A stretch of DNA of 64,000 nucleotides from Stackebrandtia endophytica (GCF_006716355.1 NZ_VFOW01000001.1:930001-994000); one strand, 5' to 3'. Positions 26,801 to 35,856 are shown, numbered from the stretch's first letter. A program made the numbers and translations. Notes: generated by a model from the sequence alone, not told the origin.

Positions 26801-29800
26801 GGTCGGTCTCGGAAATCTTCCGGCCGCGGACGTCGTAGGTATACGACGTGGTGCGTCCGCCGGGTGTGGTGACCGTTGAGGGGCGGCCGCCGGAGTCGTA
26901 CTCGGTGGCGGTGGTGAAGTAGGCCAGTTCACCGTTGACGCGTTCGGTCGTGGTGTAGGTGATCATGCGGCCGAGGTGATCGTAGGTGGCGAACACCTGT
27001 GCGCCTGTCGGGTCGGTCGCTTGGATCTCTTGACCGACCCGGTCATAGAGGTATCTCCAGACAGGACGAGACTTCGAGCCGTCACCGTCAGGATCCGGAC
27101 CGATGACGCTGGTTTGTCGCCCGTAGAGGTCATAGGTGTAGCTGGTGGTGTTTCCCAGTGCGTCGGTGACATGCTGTGGTTGGCCGTCGGCAGTGTATTC
27201 GACGGAGGTGGTGGCGGTGATCGTCTCGCCGGTGGGCGCGTGGTATTCGGGGAGTGTGACCGAGATGGGGCGTCCCATCTGGTCGTATTCGGTGACGGTG
27301 ACCGCGCCGAAGGGGTCCTGTTCATGGGTGAGTTCGCCGAAGGTGTTGTAACCGTTGACGCTGGTGGGAGTCACTGCCTCGGTCAGGACGCCGTTCTCCC
27401 AGACGTCGCGTGCCACCCCGGTGATGCTGCTGGAGCGCGCGAGGGCGTCGTATTCGTATGTCTCGGTGGCGCCGAGGCTATCGGTTGTGGAGCGAAGTTC
27501 GCCGCGTTCTGAGTATGTGGCGGAGGTGTCGTAACCGATGCATCGCAATTGCCCGGCGCAGGACTTGAAGTACAGGTGCTGCTGGGTCAACGGGTTCCCG
27601 GCGAGGTCGAAGGTGAACTTCTCCTCGCGTACCCAGGTTCCGCGCTCGGCTATCCAGTTGGCGATGACGTTGCCGTCCTCGTCCCGGACGTACATGTAGG
27701 CGCGGGCGTCGAATCCGGGGGCATGCGTTTCGTCGGATACCCAGCCACGTTCGTTGTACTCGTATGTGATGGTGATCGCGTCTGGCCCGGTGTAGGTGGT
27801 GGTGTTGCCCGCCGGGTCATAGTCGAAGGTCTCGATCACGGTCTGGTCGGTCCCGTCGGGGGCCTTGACCGTGGTGGTGTGGACCAGGCCGTCGAGGTAG
27901 TAGTCGAACTCGGTGGTCCGGCCTGCGGCGTCGGTGGTTGAGGCCAGCAGGTCGTTGTCAAGGTATGCCCGGGACTCCACCGTCAGCCGGTCAGCCAGAG
28001 GGTCCAACGGGTCGACGTCCTGGCCGACTGCTGTGGTGGTTTGGAGTCGACCGCGTTCGTCGTAGCTGAGCTCGAGTTGGAGCCCGGTCGGTGTGGTTTG
28101 GGTGATCACGTTGCCGGCGGTGTCCCACTCCTGGATGGTCGTCACGCCATCGGGAGTCGCCTGTGTGATCGGGCGTCCCGCGGAGTCATAGGTGAACAGC
28201 GTGATTCGGGATTGGTCGTCACCGGTCAGGTCCGACAGTGTCGTGGAGACCATGAGGCCACGGGAATCGTACTGATTGGTCTGCACGAGGGTGTGCGTGA
28301 TGTCGGTGATCGGGTTCGTCACGGGTTGCCCAATGGTTTGGGTGACCTGCCCGATCGGGTTGTAACTGAAGTTGGTGGTGTCCTCGGCAGCGAAGTCGGC
28401 TGCCTGGCCGGTGCCCACGCTGACCGCCGTGATGCGCCCGAGGTTGTCGTATGTGTACCGGGTGGTTGCCCCGATGGGGTCGGTGGACTCGACGAGGTCA
28501 CCGGTTGAGCTGTATCGGTGTGTCGTGGCCTGGCCTCTAGCGCCTATCTCTTCGACAATCAGGCCAGCGGGTATGGTCCCACCGTTGACGGCTGCTTCGG
28601 TTCCCGTGGAGTAGGTGACCGTCTCTACGGCCGGTGGAACCGTTCCGATCGCAGGGTAAGTCGTTGACAGGCGTTGGCCTGCGGCGTTGATGGTGAAGGT
28701 CGTTCGGAACGTCTCATCGGTCTCCGATGAGGAGCGGGCGTCGGCGGACCAGAGGGGTTGACCGTTACGAGGGTCGAGTGGGTTGTCGCTGGTGAAATAC
28801 CCTGCGTATCGAGTGTGGCAGTCAGTTTCGGTTCGACAGGTCGTGACCGCCAGAACGTTGCCGTACTCGTCAGTGGCGAATGCGGTTTCGCGGCCCAGTT
28901 CGTCAATGGTCTTGGATCGGAAGCCTGCCGTGTTGTACTCCCATGACACGGTTCCCGTGGCGTCGGTCCGCGATATCGGGCGTCCACTGTGCGCAATGTC
29001 GTACTTATAGGTCTCGGTCTTTCCGTAGTCGGCGGACAGGTGCACGGTGCGGACATCCTCGGCGACCTGCGGTGCCGACAACTGCCAGGTGGCGCCGTTC
29101 TTGTCGGTCACATCCGTGACGCGGCCGGTGTACCCATCGTAGGTGACGTCGGCGAGGAGATGCTCACCTGGGGCGGTGACGTCGGCCAGTCTCACCGAGG
29201 CGGAACTACCGGCCTGGTAGTGGGCCGCCACCTGGCGAGGGTCCAGGGTCTTCTTGTACAGCGCGACCTCGTCGATCTTGCCGGTGAAGTCGAAATACCC
29301 GGACCCCGCCGGGGTGCTCGGCCATCCGCCCGAGCGATACCCGGTGCCGATGAGGAAGGTCGTGCGGTCTTCGTAGTCGAGTGTGCGGCCCGACTCGGTG
29401 CCGACGAGTTGTCCGTTCAGGTACAACCATTGCTGTGCCAACGCTGAGGTCAGCACCACGTGATGCCATTGACCGTTATCGACGCGGCTGGATGAGATGA
29501 AGTGCTGCCGGTTGTTCGGTTTTGCCTCAAGCATCCAGAAACCGGACCGTAGCTTCCCGTCGGTTCCGACATACAGCAGCGGGGTGTAGTGGTTCGTCGC
29601 GTCACCGTGTGGGGCGTTCTGTTGGTGGAACAGGACGCCGGTTTGGCCTGGCTCTGCTTTGAACCAGAGCTCGATGGCCATGTCCAACGCTCCGTCGAAC
29701 ACATCGTCAGGGGCGGTGACTGCCGAACTGCCGGAGTTCGAAAAGTCGATGCTGGTGCTGGATGAACCTGGGAGTGCCCCGGCCTCACCGAACTGGACAT

Positions 29801-32800
29801 TGTGGTAGAGGCCGTCGCCGTCACCGTCGTCGGATGCCATGACGTTGGTCGCGGTGGTGCCGTCGGTTTCGTCGAAGGTGTAGTAGACGACCGGGTTGTC
29901 GTCTTCGATGACCGACCGGTAGTGCGATGTCTGGTCGTATCCGTAGGTGGTGCAGGCGTCAGGTGCCAGCGGGCTACACACCGATGTCAGCACGTCCCCG
30001 TCGTAGCTGTATGTCCATTCGTGCCGGACGCCTTCGGTGGTGGCGGAGTCGGTGGCCACGGTGGCGATGTGGTTGCCCGCCCACGATAGGTGCAGCGATC
30101 GTCCCGACACGTCGTCGGTAACCGTGCTCAGCTTGCCATCGATGTGTTCGAAGATCTGGGAGTTACCGTGCGGATCCACAATGACCGTCAACGCGCCCGA
30201 GGAGTCGAAGCGGCGGGTCATGCCCGAGGCATCGCGCAGCACGTACTCGGTTCCGTCCGCTACGAGCTGCATGGCGCTTCCGAGGGGCGACTGATAACTG
30301 CGGTCGGTGTTGTGACCGAATCGGACCTGCCTACCGGTCGACAGCGTCGCGAGAACGCTGCCGGAGCCGTCGCCGTCGAACTCGAGTTTCTGGTCCCACG
30401 GCGTCGACCATCCCGCGCCGAAAGCTCCATTAGTTCGCAGGTCTTGCGAGTTGTAGGTGCGGACAGCCGCTAGCGCCGGTCCGATGGCGGCAACCGATGC
30501 GTCGGTGATCGTCGTGGTGTAGTTACCGACCTGAGGGTTCAATCCGGGGACGGTTCCGGCATCAGATGTGCCGGCCAAGTGCGAGGTCACAGCGGGCTGG
30601 ATCGGCATGGTGGTGAAGAAGATGGGTGGCGTGATCTCTGATTGATTGTCACCGTCAGAGACCTGCGCGTACCAGAACGCGGTCTCACCCCATGTCAGCA
30701 TTCCATCGGGGAGCTGCCATGAGGGGATGGTCTGCCATCCCGATTCCTGGCATTCCGATGGCTCGTCGGGAGTTCCTTTGCAGACTTTGTATGAGTACTC
30801 AGCGGAGTTCACACCGGTGTCCGGGTCCGCCCAGTTGACGTACAGGGTGGGGCGCAGAGTGTTTACCTGCGCGCCGTTGGCGGGGGCGTTGCCGGTGATA
30901 TATGGGGCCAGGTTGCTGACCTTGAAGGAGACTCGCGCGCTGGGAACGTTGTACGGCGATTCAGAGAACCATTTGCCTGACGAGTACGCCATCGAGAACT
31001 CGATGCGATAGGAGCCTGCAGGGAGCGGGTCGACACCGATCACGATGTCACCAGTCTGGTGTGGACCGATCTTGCTTGTCGCGAATACCGGTGTCCCGTA
31101 TCCGACACGGGTTCCGTCGGCACGATAGATCGCGTGACGCAGCGAGTATCCGGTGCCGGGTTGCCACGTGGCACTCCCCCAGTTCGTCACTCGAACCCGG
31201 AGCTTCCCACTTTGTGTAGCGGTCACCGGTGTATCGAACTTGCCCGTCGGGATCGTGTAGGTGGCCGCCTGATCGGCATAGACCACGTCCAGGAACGGTT
31301 GCGCCGAGGGGATAGTGGTCTGGTTCGATGCGAACTTCTTCCAACCGTACTTATCCGAGTGGGATGCCTCGATTCGGAACCCGTACATGGATTGTTGGCC
31401 GTGTACCCACTTGGTGAACCGTTCGGAGTTGATCGGGAAAGTCGCCCACTTTCGACCGCATGACGAACTGTAGCCGTGTGCGAAGGATTTGCTGGCCAAG
31501 GCAGTCGACTCGTACTTGGGTCCTGGCCACGACATGCTGGAGTTGGCCGCCCATGAACTCGTGATTCGGTGGATCTTCACTGAGCGCGCGTTGCACGAAT
31601 AGGAGTGGGTGTTGTACAGGTTCAAGGTCGCGCCCTGAATGTACTTGTTCTTCAACCGGTCGAAAGTGTCGTTGAACTTCACGAGGCCGGCTGCCGTCAA
31701 GCCATCAACGTAGCCGACCTTCAGCTCGCCCTCGCCGCTGTAGTTGTTCGTGTAAGGCTTCATCACGTAGGTGTCGCCATAGGCTCGACCGTCTTCGATC
31801 TGCGGGTCCACCGTCACGGGGAACACCCGTCGCGGATCCTTCAACCAGCCCTCGTCCATCGAGACCCGCAATGCCTGCCCACCGGCATATTCCACGACCT
31901 CGTACGCCAGGTCATAGGACAGCGCCCCGTCACCGGAGTATGGATCGACATTCGCATCCTCTGCAAACCCCGGTGGCATCGTTGCCTGAACGGTGCCTGA
32001 GGCGTCGATGAACTCCACCGCGCCGCTGCCGGAGTCGACTCGTGCCGACAGTCCGGTCAACTGCAGCGGGAACACCCAGCTGGAGGGTGCCTGGGCGTCA
32101 TGGATAACCAGCTCCTCTTTGGCGCCCCATGACGCTGCGGTGTACCTCAGATCCGTGAAGGGCAGTACGTCGCCGTACATGATCTCCTGACCATCGGCGA
32201 TCCCGACGACAGCGGCCGCATCGGCCATCCCGTAGGCGACCGACAACCCCTCCCCCACAACGAACTCCATCACGATGGCGTCATCAGCCGCCTCAGCGAA
32301 CGACACCTCTGCGGCGTTGATCGGGCGCCAACGACCATCCGCGCTCTGAATGAGATCGGTGTCGACCGGCGCCAGCATCCCCTCGTCATCCTCAATGAAC
32401 GCCTGCGCCTCAAACATCCGCAGCGTGGTGGAACCATCGGGATTGGCGAACTCAGTGGACGTCTCGGTCCGCCTAGAGATGATCTCGACCGACTGTCCTG
32501 CCACGAATCCTGTGGGGGCAACCGCCTCATCGTCGACCAGGGTCGCCGATTGCTCGGGGACAACAACCTCTTGCGGAGCGATCTCCTCGAACACCGGCCC
32601 CGATACCGCCACCGCTCCCGGAACATCGGGAACAGACACCGGTGGAGCGACCAGATCCGACGTCGCCTGGTGCGACAGGTTATCCGCAGAACCCATCGAC
32701 TGTTCGGGCGCAACGGAGGAGGCACCTACCGGCCACGGCTGCTCGTCAACCCCGTCGGCTGTCTGGGTCGGCGGTGCAGGTGGCACCGTCGCCAACAGTC

Positions 32801-32930
32801 CTGCCACCAACGCCACCATCACCACGACGTGCACCAGTGGGGACAAAGCCAGTGCCATCCACCGGCCACGTACGAGACCGCGAAGGAATCTCCGAAAACG
32901 GGCAGCACAACGCACGAGAGGACGCAACAT
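23883..32930 (-). CDS. giant RHS-repeat polymorphic toxin with C-terminal DNA/RNA nuclease
   Basis: About 3015 residues. I choose the ATG at 32930 (MLRPLVRCAARF); the open frame continues to a TTG at 33023 that looks non-coding. Domain order: N-terminal signal/membrane segment (LVHVVVMVALVAGLL), a DNRLRE-like domain near residues 380-560, a LamG-type domain near 1035-1240, long RHS/YD repeats to ~2600, the RHS core ending RYTYGNGSPLNNVDTNGHA, a hydrophobic hairpin (VVGGALLAGPVGWVAVGVVA), a Gly/Lys/Pro linker, and a C-terminal toxin of ~170 residues with ARCHLIGHQLGGTG, as in Endonuclease_NS-type nucleases. The SMI1 gene downstream is its antidote. Confidence 0.9.
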   Translation of the reverse strand: MLRPLVRCAARFRRFLRGLVRGRWMALALSPLVHVVVMVALVAGLLATVPPAPPTQTADGVDEQPWPVGASSVAPEQSMGSADNLSHQATSDLVAPPVSVPDVPGAVAVSGPVFEEIAPQEVVVPEQSATLVDDEAVAPTGFVAGQSVEIISRRTETSTEFANPDGSTTLRMFEAQAFIEDDEGMLAPVDTDLIQSADGRWRPINAAEVSFAEAADDAIVMEFVVGEGLSVAYGMADAAAVVGIADGQEIMYGDVLPFTDLRYTAASWGAKEELVIHDAQAPSSWVFPLQLTGLSARVDSGSGAVEFIDASGTVQATMPPGFAEDANVDPYSGDGALSYDLAYEVVEYAGGQALRVSMDEGWLKDPRRVFPVTVDPQIEDGRAYGDTYVMKPYTNNYSGEGELKVGYVDGLTAAGLVKFNDTFDRLKNKYIQGATLNLYNTHSYSCNARSVKIHRITSSWAANSSMSWPGPKYESTALASKSFAHGYSSSCGRKWATFPINSERFTKWVHGQQSMYGFRIEASHSDKYGWKKFASNQTTIPSAQPFLDVVYADQAATYTIPTGKFDTPVTATQSGKLRVRVTNWGSATWQPGTGYSLRHAIYRADGTRVGYGTPVFATSKIGPHQTGDIVIGVDPLPAGSYRIEFSMAYSSGKWFSESPYNVPSARVSFKVSNLAPYITGNAPANGAQVNTLRPTLYVNWADPDTGVNSAEYSYKVCKGTPDEPSECQESGWQTIPSWQLPDGMLTWGETAFWYAQVSDGDNQSEITPPIFFTTMPIQPAVTSHLAGTSDAGTVPGLNPQVGNYTTTITDASVAAIGPALAAVRTYNSQDLRTNGAFGAGWSTPWDQKLEFDGDGSGSVLATLSTGRQVRFGHNTDRSYQSPLGSAMQLVADGTEYVLRDASGMTRRFDSSGALTVIVDPHGNSQIFEHIDGKLSTVTDDVSGRSLHLSWAGNHIATVATDSATTEGVRHEWTYSYDGDVLTSVCSPLAPDACTTYGYDQTSHYRSVIEDDNPVVYYTFDETDGTTATNVMASDDGDGDGLYHNVQFGEAGALPGSSSTSIDFSNSGSSAVTAPDDVFDGALDMAIELWFKAEPGQTGVLFHQQNAPHGDATNHYTPLLYVGTDGKLRSGFWMLEAKPNNRQHFISSSRVDNGQWHHVVLTSALAQQWLYLNGQLVGTESGRTLDYEDRTTFLIGTGYRSGGWPSTPAGSGYFDFTGKIDEVALYKKTLDPRQVAAHYQAGSSASVRLADVTAPGEHLLADVTYDGYTGRVTDVTDKNGATWQLSAPQVAEDVRTVHLSADYGKTETYKYDIAHSGRPISRTDATGTVSWEYNTAGFRSKTIDELGRETAFATDEYGNVLAVTTCRTETDCHTRYAGYFTSDNPLDPRNGQPLWSADARSSSETDETFRTTFTINAAGQRLSTTYPAIGTVPPAVETVTYSTGTEAAVNGGTIPAGLIVEEIGARGQATTHRYSSTGDLVESTDPIGATTRYTYDNLGRITAVSVGTGQAADFAAEDTTNFSYNPIGQVTQTIGQPVTNPITDITHTLVQTNQYDSRGLMVSTTLSDLTGDDQSRITLFTYDSAGRPITQATPDGVTTIQEWDTAGNVITQTTPTGLQLELSYDERGRLQTTTAVGQDVDPLDPLADRLTVESRAYLDNDLLASTTDAAGRTTEFDYYLDGLVHTTTVKAPDGTDQTVIETFDYDPAGNTTTYTGPDAITITYEYNERGWVSDETHAPGFDARAYMYVRDEDGNVIANWIAERGTWVREEKFTFDLAGNPLTQQHLYFKSCAGQLRCIGYDTSATYSERGELRSTTDSLGATETYEYDALARSSSITGVARDVWENGVLTEAVTPTSVNGYNTFGELTHEQDPFGAVTVTEYDQMGRPISVTLPEYHAPTGETITATTSVEYTADGQPQHVTDALGNTTSYTYDLYGRQTSVIGPDPDGDGSKSRPVWRYLYDRVGQEIQATDPTGAQVFATYDHLGRMITYTTTERVNGELAYFTTATEYDSGGRPSTVTTPGGRTTSYTYDVRGRKISETDPLGQTTTWVYKAPGSNTAVTTVSQRSPVDEEGAARSAITSYDAEGRPVSTTEAYSSADGTSDLRRCQQQSYDMNGNITGRTRWTEYCSSRPETTYEHNAAGQTVAITSTTGDGDPITVHLGYDRAGNQTRLVDGNGNVTEYTYNTWGLQESTIEPVTLAHPAGTDRTWTTVYDAVGNPVEQWLPGGVTRQATFDANGQLTGETGAGAEALTASKELGYDQNGRLASISGPAGDTMFTYNDRGLLTATTGANTASFSYDADGLLHTRTDAAGTTTFTYDAAGRIATISEPLTGQTHQYTWRQDGLLESIAYGQTTRSFEYDGFRRVAEDQVSYAGIPVASLQYEHDFNDQLTSKTITGLIDEGTYTYTYDDIGRLTSWTSPDGTTAYGWDAASNRITVTTEVGTESETTRTTSFDQRNRAISTTGANQSVEEYTYTARGTLANQTGPDGFQQYTFDAFERLTSIQTGQSTVVNEYDALDRLATRNGIAFEYANTSNLPVATPTSGTGTAVFARDPSGQVIATSEAGSAAVIWNDRHGDTIAVVNPVTGTIIGNTAYDPYGTATSTGQTTTIGFQGGYTDPDTGQVNAHARWYDPATSAFSSRDTWKLSPDPVAQTNRYTYGNGSPLNNVDTNGHAIAAVVGGALLAGPVGWVAVGVVAVIAVGGVIVYGEQNGWAWESSSSSGIRTGSKTRIGVKGRPFRPGSNPGSKPGGKPGGKPGSNGGNGGYGSPGGSGAPWMPAPPPPPPIDWNAHQTRPTGTAQQEADSQPDSIDLLNGALLGNDPAILDELEEAGIITVDPEGNVTGINWRDVRDHCKSNYFYGDAPGGKATGAAAYLCMYDLKDQGPGSKADDSIEPWGWPASGNIKLRGNQWLFARCHLIGHQLGGTGKDVKNLVTCFQYPTNDPNMKALEDDVRWQVEQGGEDILYISIPQYNGDGGTLSGIRVIAIGHMGYYQDQCFENKFPDGKVVHGGPC

Positions 32931-33454
32931 CGAACACCATCCGGGCACAGCCCATAAAGGCTGGTTGACAAGGGGCTGCGGACTGGCCATAAAGGGGCAA
33001 CTCTGGCTAGTTCCGCGTGTCAATCACATGCCGGATGATCAACAGGCACGACCATACTGACGATTCACCAATCGCAACAGTGTCATCACCAGTAACAAAT
33101 CTCACACTATGGCACGACCAGCGGTTTACGACTCACAACGGGCCAGTCCAGGACAACAAGGTTCACAAGAATGAGGACTGGGCTATCTGCATACCCGAAC
33201 AGATATAACGGCCATCTCACCTCAAAATGACTCAAATGGCCATTCCCGTAAAGAAATGAAACAGGGCAAACGATAGCCAAAGACGTTTGTCGACGTACCG
33301 GTGAGAACAAGACCTCGAACAGCCTCCGGGCCAAGCCCAATCGCTAATGCTGCACGCCGCATAGAACCCATATCGCCTCAGCCGCCAGGACATGAAGTCC
33401 CTGATTCGCGAGCCGGGGATGTCAAGAACCTGACCGCCGACCTCCGGATCTGAG
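32931..33454. other. intergenic region upstream of the RHS toxin
   Basis: About 500 bases with lower GC than the flanks and no credible gene. A minus-strand TTGACA at 33023-33018 could be a -35 box of the RHS promoter, but no good -10 is seen at 17 bases. A possible frame at 33107-33340 has no family match and no start context. Confidence 0.35.
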
Positions 33455-33829
33455 CTACGGCGCCATGGGGTTCCAGGTGACCAGTTCTCCGCCGGGCATG
33501 GAGACGATGCGTTCGTTGGTGGGGCCGACGATGTTCCAGGCTTCGAAGTCTTCGTCGGGTGGCATCGTCAGTTCGACGTTCGGCGTGATGGTCATGGTCA
33601 GCCCGTCTGCTTCGGTGATGGTCATGGTTTGGATGGGGTGTCCGGTCAGGACGGGTGCCAGCACAGCGGCGGTCTCGGGTTCCTCGCCCGTGAGTTCTTG
33701 GGTAGTCCCGTCTTCGGCTTTGTAGACGATCCGGGATTCGATCGTGATGAGCCATCCGCCATCGGTGTGGATGGAGAGTTGCCCGTCGCCGGTGACTTCG
33801 GTGATTGTCTGTCCGGTTAGGTCAAGCAT
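33455..33829 (-). CDS. DUF6188-like protein, probable immunity partner, 124 aa
   Basis: A beta-rich protein with GWLITIES, a PETAAVLAPVLTGH segment and a C-terminal DFEAWNIVGPTNERIVSMPG plus GELVTWNP motif. This pattern matches small actinobacterial DUF6188-type proteins, which are commonly found beside secreted toxins. The ATG at 33829 has AAGGA eight bases upstream and overlaps the end of the gene before it by eight bases, indicating co-translation with the putative toxin. Immunity role is inferred from position. Confidence 0.6.
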   Translation of the reverse strand: MLDLTGQTITEVTGDGQLSIHTDGGWLITIESRIVYKAEDGTTQELTGEEPETAAVLAPVLTGHPIQTMTITEADGLTMTITPNVELTMPPDEDFEAWNIVGPTNERIVSMPGGELVTWNPMAP

Positions 33830-34430
33830 GGTTCCATCCTTGTGGTGTCTGGTGGGTTCCGTCTGGGTTGATGGGGATGTGGGTTTCGGCGCGGGATCCG
33901 GGTTTGCCGTTGATGCCGATGGGCTGTCCGTGGCTGTTGTAGTACCTCATGTAGCCGTGAGGGTATCGCGGGGACGGGCTCATGACCCGGACCATGTCGG
34001 CGTTTCCGGTGGTGTCGGGGCGCTGCCACACGTGGCCTTTGGCGTTGTCGGCATCCCGGAGCGACCATGTCGCCGGGACGCTGGACGGGCGAACCGTCGA
34101 CGACGTCGGTCGACTGGTGATCTGATCGCTGCGTCCTGGAGGAGTCGATGTCGCGTTTGTGGTGAGTAAACCGGTTCTTGTTTTTGCGGCCTCGGCCATC
34201 TGGGAAGCCTGGCGACACGTCTCGATGAATGAGGCGAGGTGCGTTCCTGCCTCATCGAGCTTTTCAGCGACGGCGTTGATGTTTCCAGCGGTCCCGTCTG
34301 CGCCCAATCCAGCAAGGTGGCTCGACAGCTCCCGGGCCTTACCTAACGCACTAGTTGTGTTCGAGCCTGTTTGCTCGGCCGCAGTGATGGTGACAGCGAT
34401 CATGGCCGTGAGTTCATCGATACTTGCCAT
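33822..34430 (-). CDS. small ESX-type polymorphic toxin candidate, 202 aa
   Basis: The ATG at 34430 (MASIDELTAMIAVTI) opens a frame with an N-terminal ~90-residue helical region like those of WXG/ESX-exported proteins, a Ser/Thr/Pro linker, and a C-terminal ~60-residue module: VRVMSPSPRYPHGYMRYYNS, then HGQPIGINGKPGSRAETHIP and GWNHA. The R-x-M-x-P ... GY-x-R-x-YN-x-HGQP ... THIP pattern recurs at C termini of actinobacterial toxins whose activity I cannot name. No ribosome site is clear. The overlap with the DUF6188-like gene supports a toxin/antidote pair. Confidence 0.5.
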   Translation of the reverse strand: MASIDELTAMIAVTITAAEQTGSNTTSALGKARELSSHLAGLGADGTAGNINAVAEKLDEAGTHLASFIETCRQASQMAEAAKTRTGLLTTNATSTPPGRSDQITSRPTSSTVRPSSVPATWSLRDADNAKGHVWQRPDTTGNADMVRVMSPSPRYPHGYMRYYNSHGQPIGINGKPGSRAETHIPINPDGTHQTPQGWNHA

Positions 34431-34765
34431 AGGCGGCAGTCTATGAACTGCCAACCGGTCGCGGTGAATTCGGTGGTGCAGAAGGCGGCTCCTGTCCGCA
34501 CCAGACTGCCCGCTGTCGGCCCGTCGTAATGCGGTGTAACCCGGCCATGGTGGATCCGTAACCGCGGGGCGACGTAGCTTCGAGGCAACACATTTCATTT
34601 TCTTGCATCGCCGGTTTCCGGTGCTCAGGTTCAGGGCCTGTACGGGGATTGTGATCCACTCGCCGCATCGCGGCCTGTCGTTGGCTTCCCGTTACGTGCA
34701 TCGTCCCGCCTGGTCGCGGATTCCGTCTCTTACAGCCGCATGGGCATCTGCCCTTGGGGCTTTTC

Positions 34766-34810
34766 GTCGTGCCCGCGCACGGCTTTTAAGGCGTTCTCGC
34801 CTGTCTCATT
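34766..34810 (+). repeat. duplicated 45-nt leader, copy 1
   Basis: GTCGTGCCCGCGCACGGCTT and the following TTAAGGCGTTCTCGCCTGTC recur almost identically at 35190-35234, in both cases ~25-30 bases before the ribosome site of a paralogous gene. It includes a small stem (GCGCACGGC / GCCGTGCGC is not closed, but AGGCG...CGCCT is). A transcribed 5' leader or promoter element is likely. Confidence 0.7.
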
Positions 34811-34839
34811 ACATCTATTACCTCGGTGGAGGTTCCATC

Positions 34840-35124
34840 ATGACCGTTGACAACGCCAGGACCTTTCAGGTCGGTGACCGTGTGCGGGTTCGCCCGCGTC
34901 TGGCCATTCCCATCAAGCCCCATCAGGTAGCCGCGTGCCTGTCACCGTTCCTGTATCCGGGCGAGATCATCCAGTGCGACGTTTCCGCTGATTCCGAATC
35001 GGCCGCGTTCGTCGTTCGTCTCGAACCGCACCAGTTCGAGCGGGTGTGGGACCTCGAGCAGAACTTCTATGCCGATGAACTCCATCGGCACGATTGCGAC
35101 TGCTCCGAATGTGGCCTGTCATAG
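34840..35124 (+). CDS. paralogous small protein A, 94 aa
   Basis: The ATG at 34840 has GTGGAGG six bases upstream. Residues 10-30 (FQVGDRVRVRPRLAIPIKPH) and FLYPGEIIQC form a small beta-barrel-like opening; the C terminus ends HDCDCSECG, a cysteine cluster that could bind zinc. It is a shorter paralogue of the next gene, which shares VRVxPxLAxP and YPGxI with conserved RLxPH. Function unknown; a nucleic-acid-binding small barrel is plausible. Confidence 0.6.
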   Translation: MTVDNARTFQVGDRVRVRPRLAIPIKPHQVAACLSPFLYPGEIIQCDVSADSESAAFVVRLEPHQFERVWDLEQNFYADELHRHDCDCSECGLS

Positions 35125-35158
35125 ACAGGTCTCCGTAGCCGCATGACCCAATAGTTCA

Positions 35159-35184
35159 GCCGCATCGGTCTGTGCCGATGCGGC
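35159..35184 (+). terminator. hairpin terminator with T-rich tail
   Basis: GCCGCATCGG and CCGATGCGGC form a perfect 10-bp stem with a TCTGTG loop followed by TTCTTG, just downstream of the 94-aa gene. The second copy of the duplicated leader begins within six bases of it. Confidence 0.7.
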
Positions 35185-35189
35185 TTCTT

Positions 35190-35234
35190 GTCGTGCCCGC
35201 GCACGGCTCTTAAGGCGTTCTCGCCTGTCCCATT
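35190..35234 (+). repeat. duplicated 45-nt leader, copy 2
   Basis: Nearly identical to 34766-34810 (differences only at the TCTT and CCCATT positions). It is directly upstream of the AGGAGG of the 197-aa paralogue, so leader and gene were duplicated together. Confidence 0.7.
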
Positions 35235-35262
35235 TCACCTGACCTCAACAGGAGGATTCATC

Positions 35263-35856
35263 ATGTCCGCAAAAGACATCCCCGAGTTCCGTATCGGTGA
35301 CTCGGTTCGGGTGCAGCCGCACCTTGCGCTGCCCACCTCGCCGAATTCGGCCGAGCCGTTCACGGCGCCGTTCTACTACCCAGGGCAGATCGTCGAGACT
35401 ATCGCCGGAACCGACCCGGCGATGTTCATCATCAGGCTCGATCCGCACCCGTTCGGCCCGGTGTGGGCGTCACAGCAGGCGTTCACCGCCGATGCGATCC
35501 ACCGGGCCGCCTGCGTATGCGGAGGGTGCGGCGAGGGCGATCCGTACATCCCGGGAGCAGTACCGGGTGACCTCGTCATCCCGCCGGGCACGCGGCACGA
35601 GCGGCACCGGTTGGTGTGGGTGGGGCACCACCTGACCACGGCCGAACTCGGTGAGGTCCTCGCCTACAAGCTCGTCTTGCGCGGAGAAACACCCACCGCA
35701 CTGACACGAACAGAAGCGCTCGACCTGCTGGAGTCGGCGCTGTCGTGGCGGTCCCTGGAGGAAATACGCGCCGACTACGACACACCCCCAGCCGAGATCC
35801 TCCACTGGGGACGGGACCAGGCGACACGCCTGTTTGGGCCTGGTGATGGGTCGTGA
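35263..35856 (+). CDS. paralogous protein B, 197 aa, with extra C-terminal domain
   Basis: The ATG at 35263 has AGGAGG eight bases upstream. The first ~75 residues align with the 94-aa neighbour (FRIGDSVRVQPHLALP, FYYPGQIVET, MFIIRLDPHPFGPVWA) and end at a CVCGGCGEG cysteine cluster. The remaining ~115 residues are helical (LTTAELGEVLAYKLVLRGE) with no recognised motif. Its stop overlaps the following gene (GTGA). A duplicated then extended gene pair of unknown function. Confidence 0.6.
   Translation: MSAKDIPEFRIGDSVRVQPHLALPTSPNSAEPFTAPFYYPGQIVETIAGTDPAMFIIRLDPHPFGPVWASQQAFTADAIHRAACVCGGCGEGDPYIPGAVPGDLVIPPGTRHERHRLVWVGHHLTTAELGEVLAYKLVLRGETPTALTRTEALDLLESALSWRSLEEIRADYDTPPAEILHWGRDQATRLFGPGDGS

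Noticed and set aside
24388-32957. Many plus-strand frames of 60-280 codons
   Set aside because: Antisense shadows of the RHS gene, of GC-rich low-complexity composition and without ribosome sites.
33018-33023. TTGACA on the minus strand as start of the RHS gene
   Set aside because: It gives a TTG start with no ribosome site and looks more like promoter sequence; the ATG at 32930 before the signal segment is better.
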